Under the pieces are notes generated by a model, which did not search any database, was not told the DNA's origin, and was given only the letters and a program-made list of their open reading frames with translations. This document shows positions 6,783 through 16,061 of a stretch of 38,324 nt of DNA, one piece after another. The stretch covers positions 1 through 38,324 of the forward strand of contig JAERTH010000095.1 in assembly GCA_016844955.1 (NCBI GenBank), read 5' to 3'. Numbering within the stretch: the stretch's first letter is position 1; every line of letters begins with the position of its first letter. A program made the translations under genes and the position numbers. Origin of the DNA: Fidelibacterota bacterium. Its GTDB lineage: Bacteria > Fidelibacterota > UBA8477 > JABMPR01.

Positions 6783-8072
6783 ATGCCTGATAGTAACCGT
6801 ACTGTAAAATTTGATACAATTAATCCATACTATAATGGCTCTGTGCAGAAGCTGTATTCAGTGACTGATGATCCAGGATCATTGGTTAGTGAGACTAGCA
6901 TGGGCGGTTCCGTATTTGATGTAGGGACGATCTTTGATATCGAGGGTAGCGATACCGCGCGTGCAGGATTCCGTCACCTGGTTTACCGGTCGCTCATGGA
7001 TGTAGACGAGTGGGCCGATATGGAAGACTATATCAAAACGCATTGGGGTGAGGATTATTTCCAGAAAACGCCAATCATTCAGAAAACGCTGGAAAAGGTG
7101 AAAAATACAGGTCTCAAAACCCATCATCAGGGCATGATTGGTGGGGATGATGAAAAACTGTATACCAATGCTTTCCCCGAGAAACTCAGCAACCTCACCA
7201 TGATCAAGAAGTACAATATTTACAAGCCGGAATCTGTCAGGTTTATGAGTGCCCAACTTTATGATTATGAAAAGTTCTATGGAAATGATCAGTTTGTCAT
7301 CCCCCTGGAACAGATCGTAAGATTTGGAGTAACCAGCGGATCGTCAATCTTGCGAAAGTACAATGCCCAGAGCGAATCCGGTAAAAAGGCTTATCTGCAA
7401 GAATTGGGCGTTGCCAATGAACTCGTCCCATGGGAGACGTTTAGTACACCATTAATCGACCTGACAACCAAATATGAACCCGAGGATCGGAATATTTCCA
7501 GACAGGAAGCACTGCTCATCTCTGGCATCGGTGGTGATATGTTCAAGGAATCCCTGGCACGTGCCATCCTGGCCTCATTCATGGTTCATAAAATATTCAA
7601 CCGTATGGGTTTGAATCTTTGGGACCTGAAATGGGAGATTGCCAAAGATGGAGATGATCTCGTTTTTGTTGATACCCTGGATACAGACTCTGTTCGGGCA
7701 ACCCTGATCTGCAATGTTGAGGATCGCAATTATATCGTGCATTTCAACAAGCAGGCCATGAGAGACTACTATATTTGTGTCCATGACGATTGGTATTCTG
7801 CCGTCAATAAAACTAAAAAAGAAGCCGCTAAAACCGGTGAGAACTTCACAGAAATTCTTAAAGCTGGTCAGGCAAATGGATTATATCCTGAGACTCCGGT
7901 TGTTGATAGTGTGTTCATGGATATTCAGGTCGATAAGTATGCTATGATTGAAAAATTCGTAACAGGTGTGGGCAGTAAGCAGGAAATTGAAGAGATTTCC
8001 CGACGCGAAGTTGAATACTTCCTGAGTACCAAAAACAAAGCCTTATACCAAAAGCTTAATGCAATTGATTAA
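6783..8072 (+). CDS. purC: Divergent long SAICAR synthetase (PurC-like)
   Basis: The likely reaction is ATP-dependent joining of aspartate to CAIR, giving SAICAR. At 429 residues it is much longer than typical bacterial PurC (about 240). Signatures are recognisable but altered: a nucleotide-site GSVQKLYSV (19-27, compare GK-K-LY), GGSVFDVG (41-48), VRFGVTSGSSILRKY (179-193, compare VVR-YLTGS), STPLIDLTTKYEPEDRNIS (221-239) and DLVFVDTLDTDSVR (292-305, compare DE-LTPDS-R). The position between purE and purS, and the absence of another PurC, support the call. About 130 residues in the first third (70-175) have no counterpart I recognise. ATG follows an AAAGGA ribosome binding site. Confidence 0.82.
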   Translation: MPDSNRTVKFDTINPYYNGSVQKLYSVTDDPGSLVSETSMGGSVFDVGTIFDIEGSDTARAGFRHLVYRSLMDVDEWADMEDYIKTHWGEDYFQKTPIIQKTLEKVKNTGLKTHHQGMIGGDDEKLYTNAFPEKLSNLTMIKKYNIYKPESVRFMSAQLYDYEKFYGNDQFVIPLEQIVRFGVTSGSSILRKYNAQSESGKKAYLQELGVANELVPWETFSTPLIDLTTKYEPEDRNISRQEALLISGIGGDMFKESLARAILASFMVHKIFNRMGLNLWDLKWEIAKDGDDLVFVDTLDTDSVRATLICNVEDRNYIVHFNKQAMRDYYICVHDDWYSAVNKTKKEAAKTGENFTEILKAGQANGLYPETPVVDSVFMDIQVDKYAMIEKFVTGVGSKQEIEEISRREVEYFLSTKNKALYQKLNAID

Positions 8073-8095
8073 TAGTTTGATTAGACGCCATACTT

Positions 8096-8130
8096 TTTTC
8101 AGATCTGTGAATGGATAGTGGATCTGAAAA
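8096..8130. promoter_or_regulatory. 10-bp inverted repeat in the purC-purS gap
   Basis: TTTTCAGATC (8096-8105) and GATCTGAAAA (8121-8130) form a perfect inverted repeat with a 15-base loop, between the purC stop and purS. There is no T-run after the second arm, so it is not a standard terminator. It could be an operator, an RNA processing hairpin or a weak attenuator. Confidence 0.4.
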
Positions 8131-8156
8131 CCAACAATGAAGGGTGATAGATAAAT

Positions 8157-8405
8157 ATGTTAAAAGCAATCGTAACTGTCATGTTGAAAAAAGGAATTTT
8201 TGATCCACAGGGCAGGGCAGTTCAAAACGGTCTTGAATCAATCGGTTTTGACAATGTGAAAAGTGTCAGGGTAGGTAAACAGATTGAGATAGCCCTGGAT
8301 ACCGATGATAAAGCCAGCGCTGATGCATCCGTCCATGAGATGTGTGACAAAATGTTGGCCAATCCAGTGGTCGAATCCTATAGCTTTGAGATCAAGGAAT
8401 CATGA
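8157..8405 (+). CDS. purS: FGAM synthase small subunit PurS
   Basis: PurS is the small structural subunit that joins PurQ and small PurL into the FGAM synthase complex and helps in ammonia transfer. The 82-residue protein has the expected pattern: an early GIFDPQGRAV (about 14-23), GFDNVKSVRVGK (30-41) and the C-terminal MLANPVVESYSFEI. ATG 8157 follows a GGGTGAT-type ribosome binding site. Its stop overlaps the purQ start (ATGA), so the two are probably translated in fixed ratio. Confidence 0.95.
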   Translation: MLKAIVTVMLKKGIFDPQGRAVQNGLESIGFDNVKSVRVGKQIEIALDTDDKASADASVHEMCDKMLANPVVESYSFEIKES

Positions 8406-9112
8406 TGAAGTGGGGAGTACTATTATTTCCCGGATCAAACTGTGCTGACGATTGCTTTCATGTAATTGACAAGGTACTGGGACAACCTGTTACCTACTTA
8501 TGGCATAAGGATACTGATCTTGGGGATGTTGACGCCATTATTATTCCAGGTGGATTCTCCTATGGGGATCATCTGCGACCGGGAGCTATCGCCCATTTAT
8601 CACCAGCGATGACCTCAGTAAAAGAATTTGCCAGAAATGGTGGTCTGGTGATTGGAATCTGCAACGGTTTCCAAATTCTCACTGAATCACGCATGCTGCC
8701 TGGCAGTTTGCTCCAGAACCAGGGGCTGAAATTCCTGTGCATGGATCAGACCTTGAAGGTGGATAACGCTGATACACCCTTCACCAGCGCATATGAATCC
8801 GGGGATGTCATTGTTTGTCCCATCGCCCACAATGAGGGTAATTATTATGCCGCTCCTGATACCATCGCCGAAATGGAAGCCAATGGCCAGATTCTTTTCC
8901 GCTATTGTAACCCGGATGGTGAAGTAAGTAATGCGACCAATCCTAATGGATCTGTAAACAGCATTGCTGGTATCATCAATAAGTATGGTAATGTGGTTGG
9001 TATGATGCCTCATCCAGAGCGCAGTTCTGATAAAGATCTGCTCCTAAGTGATGGCAAAGGCGTATTTGTATCCATGTTGAAACATCTTGAAGCCAAGCAC
9101 ACTGAGAGTTGA
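8402..9112 (+). CDS. purQ: FGAM synthase glutaminase subunit PurQ
   Basis: This class I glutamine amidotransferase releases ammonia from glutamine for FGAM formation by PurL. The 236-residue protein has the nucleophile elbow GICNGFQIL with Cys87 and the His204/Glu206 pair in MPHPERSSD, completing the catalytic triad. GGFSYGDHLRPGA (50-62) is the usual PurQ motif. The start overlaps the purS stop by four bases; a second ATG three bases on (8405) is equally possible. purL begins 3 bases after its stop. The purS-purQ-purL order is the Gram-positive type of split FGAM synthase. Confidence 0.96.
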   Translation: MMKWGVLLFPGSNCADDCFHVIDKVLGQPVTYLWHKDTDLGDVDAIIIPGGFSYGDHLRPGAIAHLSPAMTSVKEFARNGGLVIGICNGFQILTESRMLPGSLLQNQGLKFLCMDQTLKVDNADTPFTSAYESGDVIVCPIAHNEGNYYAAPDTIAEMEANGQILFRYCNPDGEVSNATNPNGSVNSIAGIINKYGNVVGMMPHPERSSDKDLLLSDGKGVFVSMLKHLEAKHTES

Positions 9113-9115
9113 CCT

Positions 9116-11350
9116 ATGACCGAAAAGAAGGCTGAAATGGAAGAAAAAATTTGGCGTAAAGCAGGTCTAACCGACTCTGAATATGAATTGTTGACCAAAC
9201 ACATGGGGCGCGAGCCCAATACTGTCGAGCTGGCACTTTATGCTCAGATGTGGTCAGAGCATTGCGGTTATACACATACACGACCTCTGTTTAAGCATTT
9301 CCTTACCACTGGTACCCGCATCGTACAGGGACCCGGTGAAAATGCAGGTATCGTGGATATTGATGATGATGAAGTAATCACCTTCAAACTGGAAAGTCAC
9401 AACCACCCCTCGGCAATTGCACCTTTTCAAGGTGCTGCCACAGGTGTCGGCGGCATAATTCGAGACATCCTGGCCATGGGGGCTTATCCCATCGCATCTC
9501 TGAATTCACTCCACTTTGGACATCCCGGAGAAAGAGGCCACACACGTTGGTTGATCTCTGAGGTCATCCACGGCATTGGTGAGTATGGAAACTGCGTGGG
9601 TGTTCCCACAGTAGGTGGGGAAGTAAGGTTCTCTGATGCCTATAAGGGCAATCCCCTGGTGAATGCCATGTGCGTTGGCTATATGAAGAAATCCGAAATC
9701 AAGAAAGCCATTGCTACGGGTGTTGGCAACAGCTTGATGATAGTAGGTAATCTTACAGGTCGTGATGGAATGGGCGGCGCAAGTTTCGCATCCAAGGATC
9801 TGGATGAAGAGAATGATGAAGATCGCGGTGCCATTCAGGTGGGTGACCCCTTCATGGAAAAACTGCTCATCGAAGCCTGCCTCGAGGTGTTTGACAAAGA
9901 TTACGTGGTGGGAGTCCAGGATATGGGCGCCGCCGGTATCCTTTCATCATCTGTTGAAACTGCCAGCAAGGCTGGAAACGGTGTTGAAATTGATGTAGCC
10001 TTGGTTCCCAAACGTGAAGAAGCCATGCGACCAGAAGAAGTGATGATCTCCGAATCACAGGAACGCATGCTCCTCATCGTTAAAAAGGGGACCGAAGACA
10101 AAGTCAATCAGATCTTTCATAAATGGGATCTGCATGCTGTTGTTATTGGTCAGGTTACGGATGATGGGATGTATCGCGTCCTGGAAGACGGCAAGACCGT
10201 TGGAGAAGTACCCGTATGGTCGCTCATGGACGCACCTACCTATATCCTTGATGCCGAAGAACCGGCTCACCTGGCTGAAACCATGAAATTCAAAAATGAA
10301 GATGTAGAAGTTCCGGCAGATCTAAATGATACGCTGCTCAAACTGCTGGCTTCCCCTGATATTTGTAGTAAAACCTGGGTTTATCGCCAGTACGATCATC
10401 GCGTTCAGATGAATACGGTTGTAAAGCCTGGTTCGGATGCCGCCATTGTGAGAATCAAAGGTCGCGACAAAGCCGTTGGAATTACAATGGATTCAAATGG
10501 TCGCTATTGCTACTTGAATCCAAAACGGGGAGCTGCCAGCATTGTTGCTGAATCTGCCCGAAATCAAGTGGTGTCCGGTGCAGAGCCTATTGCTATCACT
10601 GACGGTCTCAATTTCGGTAATCCAGAACGACCCGATGTGTATTATCAACTGGAACAGTCCATTATCGGTTTGAGCGATGCCTGTCGTGCATTGAACACAC
10701 CAGTTATTGGCGGCAATGCCAGTCTTTACAATCAGACACCTGAATTTGGATCAATCTATCCGACGCCTATCATTGGAATGACCGGTCTGGTAAAATCGCT
10801 TGATCATGTGATGACCCCGGAATTCAAGGATGCTGGTGATTTTATTATCATGCTTGGTGAAACCAAAGATGAACTGGGTGCTTCTGAATATCTGGATCGT
10901 ATTCACGGTCTGGTTTCCGGGGATGTACCTGAATTGGATCTTGAGCTGGAAGCAAAATCTCAACAATATGTACTTGAAATCATTCGCAAGGGTCTGGTGA
11001 AAAGTGCCCATGATGTAGGCGATGGTGGTATTTCTGTCGCACTGGCCGAGTCCTGTATCCAGGGTAAATTGGGTGCTGATATATCTTTGGATGTTGATGT
11101 TCGCGATGATTCCTTACTTTTTGGCGAGACTCAGACACGTTTCATGCTCTCAGTAAGTGAAGATAATCTTGACGCTGTCATCGATCTGGCAGCCGAAAAG
11201 GGTATTGAAGCTGCCGTCGTTGGACGCGTCAATGACAACACCCGAATCACTGTAAACAATAATAACAAAAAGTTGATTGATATCAGTCTTGACGCATGTG
11301 CAGATGCTTTCAACACAGCTTTTGATAAACTAATGAAGACATCAAATTAA
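9116..11350 (+). CDS. purL: FGAM synthase large subunit PurL (small type)
   Basis: PurL uses ATP and ammonia from PurQ to turn FGAR into FGAM. The 744-residue length matches the small PurL that needs PurS and PurQ, not the 1300-residue single-chain form. Visible landmarks are MWSEHCGYTHTRPL near residue 43, KLESHNHPSAIAPFQGAATG (about 91-110), GGIIRDILAMGA and the second-half repeats GNASLYNQTP and SAHDVGDGGISVALAES. The two internally homologous halves of the PurM-like fold are complete. The gene starts with ATG 3 bases after purQ and ends 3 bases before purF, so coupling is likely. Confidence 0.96.
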   Translation: MTEKKAEMEEKIWRKAGLTDSEYELLTKHMGREPNTVELALYAQMWSEHCGYTHTRPLFKHFLTTGTRIVQGPGENAGIVDIDDDEVITFKLESHNHPSAIAPFQGAATGVGGIIRDILAMGAYPIASLNSLHFGHPGERGHTRWLISEVIHGIGEYGNCVGVPTVGGEVRFSDAYKGNPLVNAMCVGYMKKSEIKKAIATGVGNSLMIVGNLTGRDGMGGASFASKDLDEENDEDRGAIQVGDPFMEKLLIEACLEVFDKDYVVGVQDMGAAGILSSSVETASKAGNGVEIDVALVPKREEAMRPEEVMISESQERMLLIVKKGTEDKVNQIFHKWDLHAVVIGQVTDDGMYRVLEDGKTVGEVPVWSLMDAPTYILDAEEPAHLAETMKFKNEDVEVPADLNDTLLKLLASPDICSKTWVYRQYDHRVQMNTVVKPGSDAAIVRIKGRDKAVGITMDSNGRYCYLNPKRGAASIVAESARNQVVSGAEPIAITDGLNFGNPERPDVYYQLEQSIIGLSDACRALNTPVIGGNASLYNQTPEFGSIYPTPIIGMTGLVKSLDHVMTPEFKDAGDFIIMLGETKDELGASEYLDRIHGLVSGDVPELDLELEAKSQQYVLEIIRKGLVKSAHDVGDGGISVALAESCIQGKLGADISLDVDVRDDSLLFGETQTRFMLSVSEDNLDAVIDLAAEKGIEAAVVGRVNDNTRITVNNNNKKLIDISLDACADAFNTAFDKLMKTSN

Positions 11351-11353
11351 TTC

Positions 11354-12733
11354 ATGAGAGATAAACTTAACGAAGAGTGTGGTGTCTTTGGTATATACAA
11401 TACCAAGCCTGAAGACACATCAAAGCTGATCTATTATGGTCTTTTCGCCCTGCAGCATAGGGGGCAGGAGAGTGCTGGTATTGCCGTCAGCGATGGGGAA
11501 CAGGTAAACTATTATAAAGATGAAGGTCTGGTGCAGGAGGTCTTTGACCCCAAACTGCTGAATTTCCTTAATGGCGCACACGGTATAGGTCATGTACGTT
11601 ACAGTACTACGGGTGGCACAACCTATGAAAATGCCCAGCCTGTGGTCATTGTCAGCTCCCAGGGTCAAATGGCGCTGGCGCACAATGGCAACCTGGTGAA
11701 CACCAAGGAGCTAATGGCTGATCTGGAAGCTCAGGGAGCCACCTTTCAATCCAGTACTGACTCTGAAACGATCCTGAAGCTGGTGGCAAAGAATGCCATT
11801 GAAACTGGCGATGTTACCGAGGCGATTAAAAAGACCATGTCAATGATCCGTGGTGGATATTCTATCCTTTTGCTTACACCAGACAAACTGTATGCATTCA
11901 GGGATCCCATGGGTCTGCGTCCATTAATTATGGGCCGCATGGACGACTCATTTGTTTTTGCTTCTGAAAGTTGCGCCATTGACTCTATCAGAGGCGATAT
12001 CATTCGGGATGTTCGTCCTGGTGAGATTATCTGCGTTGATGCCAACGGAATTCATTCTGAACAGACCAAAATTGAATCAACTCATATCTGTTCTTTTGAA
12101 TATGTGTATTTCGCACGCACAGATTCGGTGATTGATGGTTTGAATGTCTACGAGGCCCGTATCAATATGGGTCACCAATTATTCAAGGAAACCGGACGCG
12201 AAGCTGATCTGGTAATCGATATTCCTGATTCAGGAACTTCAGCTGCATTGGGATATTCACAGGCCTCTGGAATACCATTCGAAAAAGGTTTTTATCGCAA
12301 TGCGTATATTGGCCGTACCTTTATTAGTCCCAAACAGGACATGCGTGAAATTGGTGTGAACTTCAAGCTTTCGCCTATTCGTAGAAATGTGGAAGGCAAG
12401 AGTGTGATCATGATTGATGATTCCATTGTGCGGGGAACTACCATCAAGCGAATTGTGAAGTCACTCCGACGGGCTGGTGCAACGGAAGTACATGTAATGA
12501 TTACCAGTCCTCCAGTGAAGTATAGCTGCTTCTATGGTATTGATACACCTGACCGCTCCCAACTCATCGCTGCCAAAAAACCAGTTGAGGATATTGGAAT
12601 TGAGATCGGGGCTGATTCACTGTCTTACCTATCACATGAAGGTTTAGCCCATTGTCTCAAAAAATCTGGGCTTGGTACATGCATGGCCTGTTTTGATGGG
12701 AAATATCCAGTCCCCGTCGAGGAAGCAGAATGA
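11354..12733 (+). CDS. purF: Amidophosphoribosyltransferase
   Basis: PurF makes phosphoribosylamine from PRPP and glutamine, the first committed step of purine synthesis. The 459-residue chain starts with a short propeptide before Cys9 (ECGVFGI), so self-processing to expose the N-terminal nucleophile is expected. The PRPP motif VIMIDDSIVRGTT covers 351-363. Cys246, Cys392, Cys443 and Cys446 (the last two as CMAC) sit where the Bacillus-type enzyme binds a 4Fe-4S cluster, which makes the protein oxygen sensitive in known cases. The ATG lies 3 bases after purL; the stop overlaps the purM start by four bases. Confidence 0.96.
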   Translation: MRDKLNEECGVFGIYNTKPEDTSKLIYYGLFALQHRGQESAGIAVSDGEQVNYYKDEGLVQEVFDPKLLNFLNGAHGIGHVRYSTTGGTTYENAQPVVIVSSQGQMALAHNGNLVNTKELMADLEAQGATFQSSTDSETILKLVAKNAIETGDVTEAIKKTMSMIRGGYSILLLTPDKLYAFRDPMGLRPLIMGRMDDSFVFASESCAIDSIRGDIIRDVRPGEIICVDANGIHSEQTKIESTHICSFEYVYFARTDSVIDGLNVYEARINMGHQLFKETGREADLVIDIPDSGTSAALGYSQASGIPFEKGFYRNAYIGRTFISPKQDMREIGVNFKLSPIRRNVEGKSVIMIDDSIVRGTTIKRIVKSLRRAGATEVHVMITSPPVKYSCFYGIDTPDRSQLIAAKKPVEDIGIEIGADSLSYLSHEGLAHCLKKSGLGTCMACFDGKYPVPVEEAE

Positions 12734-13752
12734 GTATAGACTACAAAGATGCTGGCGTAGATATAGAAAAGGGCTATGAAGCCGTTCAGCGCATCAAAGC
12801 GGATGTCGAATCTACCCATGGACCTGAGGTCCTCGGTGGAATCGGTGGTTTTGGCGGCATGTTTGCTCCAGATGTTTCCGGCATGACCCAACCCATCCTG
12901 GTCTCCGGTACCGATGGTGTGGGCACCAAGCTTAAACTGGCTTTTGCTTTAGAGAAACATGATTCCATCGGCATAGACTGTGTAGCCATGTGTGTCAATG
13001 ATGTTGTCTGTGTAGGTGCCAGTCCGCTATTCTTTCTGGATTACATAGCAACTGGAAAACTTGAGCCTGAACAGGTCCAGGGCATAGTAGCTGGAATTGC
13101 TGAGGGCTGTCGTCAGAGTGGTGCTGCCCTGGTAGGTGGGGAAACTGCCGAAATGCCAGGCTTCTATGCACGGGGTGAATACGATGTGGCGGGTTTTACC
13201 GTGGGAATGGTTGATAAACCCGATATGATTGACGGTTCCAAGGTCAATGACGGTGATGTAATCATCGGATTGGCATCCAGTGGGGTTCACTCAAATGGAT
13301 TTTCCCTGATTCGTAAACTTTTCCCTGAGGAACAGTGGAATGATGCTTTCGGATCCTCAACCCTGGGTGAAACTTTACTTGCCCCTACAAAAATTTATGT
13401 GAAACCTGTACTCCAGGTTCGCGACAAATATGATATACATGCCATTGCCCACATTACAGGTGGTGGTTTTATTGAAAATATTCCCAGAGCTTACTCAGCA
13501 GAGTTCAAGGCAGTGATTAATAAGGGTAGTTGGTCAAAACCTGAAATATTTGATCTCATCCAGAAAACCTCAAACCTGGATGACACATCAATGTACAACA
13601 CCTTCAATATGGGTATAGGTATGGTTCTCGTGGTCGCGAGGGAAGATGCTGACGCTATTCTCGCTCAATTGCATTCTCTCGAACAAGAAGCAGCGGTAAT
13701 GGGGCGAATTGAATCACGGCAAGATGGAGAAGCAGCGCTATGCTTCGAATAG
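12730..13752 (+). CDS. purM: Phosphoribosylformylglycinamidine cyclo-ligase (AIR synthetase)
   Basis: PurM closes the imidazole ring, turning FGAM to AIR with ATP. The 340-residue protein is the normal length. Motifs include the N-terminal SIDYKDAGVDIEKG (2-15), VSGTDGVGTKLKLA (58-71), DCVAMCVNDVV, GGETAEMPGFY and the late HITGGGFIENIPR. It overlaps the purF stop by four bases at the start and purN by 13 bases at the end, the longest overlap in the block. No unusual residues are seen. Confidence 0.97.
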   Translation: MSIDYKDAGVDIEKGYEAVQRIKADVESTHGPEVLGGIGGFGGMFAPDVSGMTQPILVSGTDGVGTKLKLAFALEKHDSIGIDCVAMCVNDVVCVGASPLFFLDYIATGKLEPEQVQGIVAGIAEGCRQSGAALVGGETAEMPGFYARGEYDVAGFTVGMVDKPDMIDGSKVNDGDVIIGLASSGVHSNGFSLIRKLFPEEQWNDAFGSSTLGETLLAPTKIYVKPVLQVRDKYDIHAIAHITGGGFIENIPRAYSAEFKAVINKGSWSKPEIFDLIQKTSNLDDTSMYNTFNMGIGMVLVVAREDADAILAQLHSLEQEAAVMGRIESRQDGEAALCFE

Positions 13753-14366
13753 GAGCTTTGGTTTCTGGTGGAGGCACCAATTTGCAGGCCATCTTGGATG
13801 CAATTGATGCTGGAATCATACCCAATGCTAAAGTAGAATTAGTCATCTCCAATAAAAAGAAGGCATTTGCACTGGAACGCGCCTCAAAGGCGGGAATCAA
13901 GACAGCCGTCATAGGACGCAAATCTTATGAATCTTCTGCTGACTTTGACTATGCACTCTCTGAAGCCCTGAGAGCTTCAAGTGTTGATCTCATCCTCCTC
14001 GCAGGATTTATGGCCATTCTGGGTCCCGGATTTTTCACTCATTTTGAGAACAAGGTGATGAATGTGCATCCTGCGCTTATCCCTGCATTCTCTGGTCCTG
14101 GATATTATGGACTGAAAGTTCATGAAGCCGTATTGGCTACGGGTTGCAAGGTAACTGGTGCCAGTGTTCATTTTGTAACACCTGAAGTTGATGCGGGCCC
14201 ACTTATTCTTCAAAAGGCAGTCGATGTGCACCAGGATGATGATGCGGAATCACTACAAAAACGGGTAATGGAAGAAGCCGAATGGCAAATTTATCCTCAG
14301 GCAGTAAGTCTATTCGCTCAGGGACGATTAAGCGTCCATGGGCATCACGTTATAATATCTCAATAA
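13740..14366 (+). CDS. purN: Phosphoribosylglycinamide formyltransferase (10-formyl-THF type)
   Basis: PurN adds a formyl group from 10-formyltetrahydrofolate to GAR. The 208-residue protein shows the phosphate-site SGGGTNLQAIL (9-19), NVHPALIPAF with Asn108 and His110, and VDAGPLILQ with Asp151, the expected catalytic triad. ATG 13740 lies inside the end of purM (13-base overlap). The folate-independent alternative PurT is not seen in the window, so this step probably depends on folate. Confidence 0.96.
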   Translation: MLRIGALVSGGGTNLQAILDAIDAGIIPNAKVELVISNKKKAFALERASKAGIKTAVIGRKSYESSADFDYALSEALRASSVDLILLAGFMAILGPGFFTHFENKVMNVHPALIPAFSGPGYYGLKVHEAVLATGCKVTGASVHFVTPEVDAGPLILQKAVDVHQDDDAESLQKRVMEEAEWQIYPQAVSLFAQGRLSVHGHHVIISQ

Positions 14367-14393
14367 GTAATTCAAAGGTTAAGGGAGAACCTC

Positions 14394-15932
14394 ATGCAAC
14401 GAGCTTTGATTAGTGTATCAGACAAAACGGGTGTTTTGGAGCTTGCACAATTTCTGCACAAAATGGATGTAGAGATTATTTCAACAGGCGGTACAGCTAA
14501 GTTGCTGACAGACAATGATATACCGGTTATTGGTATCAGTGATATTACAGGTTTTCCTGAATGTCTGGGTGGACGCGTTAAAACGCTTCAGCCTAAAATT
14601 CATGGTGGGATTCTGGCCAATCGGAAGATTAAGGATCACTTGGATGAAGCAGTTGAACTGGGAATTCCCATGATCGATCTGGTTGTGGTAAACCTTTATC
14701 CGTTCAAGGCGACTATCCTGAAACCGGGTGTGACCATGGCTCAGGCTATTGAAAACATTGATATAGGGGGTGTGACCCTTATAAGAGCTGCCGGGAAGAA
14801 TTCTGATTCAGTTACTTTGCTAACAGATCCATCTGACTATGCTGGTTTCATGGCAGCCAGTGAAGCTGGATCGCTGGATGATGCGTTTAATAAAATGATG
14901 GCGCTAAAGGGCTTCAGACATACCGCGCAATATGATACACTCATCAGCCAATATCTGGCGAAGGAGCTGGGGGATAAAGCGTTACCCGAACAAATGTCAG
15001 TAAGTTTTGAAAAACAACAGAGTCTGCGTTATGGTGAAAATCCACATCAATCCGCCGCTTTCTATCGTGAAATCTCAGTTCTGGATGGTCGCCTGAGTGG
15101 TGCGGTTCAGCTACACGGCAAGGAGCTTTCATACAATAATATTGGTGACGCCTCCGCAGCCATTGAAATGATCCGTGAATTTACGGATCCAACGGTTGTA
15201 GCCCTTAAGCATGCCAACCCTTGTGGTGTGGGAACCGGTGCCACCATTTTTGAGGCTTATGACCGTGCCTACAAGGCTGATCCAGTCTCAATCTTTGGTG
15301 GTATTGTGGTAGTGAATGCGAAGGTGGATGCAGAGACTGCGACCGAGATGAAAAAGATTTTTCTCGAGATCATAATTGCGCCTTCATTCTCAGAGGAAGC
15401 ATTGACCATTCTGAAGAAAAAAAAGAATCTGCGACTGCTTGAATTGCCTGAGATCATGAATCCTGCCGCATCCGAACCCTATTTTTATAAAAAGGTTGAT
15501 GGTGGTTTATTGATCCAGGAGGCGGATCTCCATAAAATGGATGAAGAAAGTTATAGTGTTGTAACTGAAAAGCAACCCACTGAGCAGGAATGGGCAGATC
15601 TCAAGTTGGCATGGAAGGTGGTTAAGCATGCCAAGTCGAATGCTATCGTTGTGGTAAAAAATGGTGCAACTCAGGGAGTGGGAGCTGGACAAACCAGTCG
15701 CATCTGGGCTGTGGAAAATGCCTTGGATCGCAGTACAACCCCAACTCAGGGTTCTGCGTTGGCTTCGGATGCCTTTTTCCCGTTCTCAGATTCCGTTGAA
15801 AAGGCACATGAAGCAGGGGTGACAACTGTCATCCAACCTGGCGGATCCGTACGTGATGAAGACTCTATCGCTGCCTGCAATAAATTCGGAATGTCCATGG
15901 TATTTACTGGAATGCGGCATTTTAAGCATTAA
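14394..15932 (+). CDS. purH: Bifunctional AICAR transformylase / IMP cyclohydrolase
   Basis: PurH carries out the last two steps to IMP: formylation of AICAR, then ring closure. The 512-residue protein has the N-terminal cyclohydrolase domain (about 1-150, starting [11 protein letters not shown] and with [16 protein letters not shown]) and the transformylase domain (about 150-512) with the Lys272-His273 pair in [21 protein letters not shown] and the C-terminal [21 protein letters not shown] follows an AGGGAGA-type ribosome binding site 27 bases after purN. It is the last gene of the uninterrupted pur run before the lipoprotein gene. Confidence 0.97.
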   Translation: MQRALISVSDKTGVLELAQFLHKMDVEIISTGGTAKLLTDNDIPVIGISDITGFPECLGGRVKTLQPKIHGGILANRKIKDHLDEAVELGIPMIDLVVVNLYPFKATILKPGVTMAQAIENIDIGGVTLIRAAGKNSDSVTLLTDPSDYAGFMAASEAGSLDDAFNKMMALKGFRHTAQYDTLISQYLAKELGDKALPEQMSVSFEKQQSLRYGENPHQSAAFYREISVLDGRLSGAVQLHGKELSYNNIGDASAAIEMIREFTDPTVVALKHANPCGVGTGATIFEAYDRAYKADPVSIFGGIVVVNAKVDAETATEMKKIFLEIIIAPSFSEEALTILKKKKNLRLLELPEIMNPAASEPYFYKKVDGGLLIQEADLHKMDEESYSVVTEKQPTEQEWADLKLAWKVVKHAKSNAIVVVKNGATQGVGAGQTSRIWAVENALDRSTTPTQGSALASDAFFPFSDSVEKAHEAGVTTVIQPGGSVRDEDSIAACNKFGMSMVFTGMRHFKH

Positions 15933-15999
15933 AAACTGATTTTTTGTAACAAAGCGGACAATCCTGAGTGCATTTAGCATTGGATTCCAGTATTTAGAA

Positions 16000-16028
16000 T
16001 TGATATTGTCAAGAATGCAGAATAGCAT
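16000..16028 (+). promoter_or_regulatory. Predicted promoter of the cysteine-rich lipoprotein gene
   Basis: TTGATA (16000-16005), a 17-base spacer and TAGCAT (16023-16028) lie 34 bases before the GTG start at 16062. Together with the terminator downstream, this makes the lipoprotein look like its own transcription unit inside the purine block. Confidence 0.4.
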
Positions 16029-16061
16029 TTTATGACACACTCAATTTTAAGGAGAATATTT

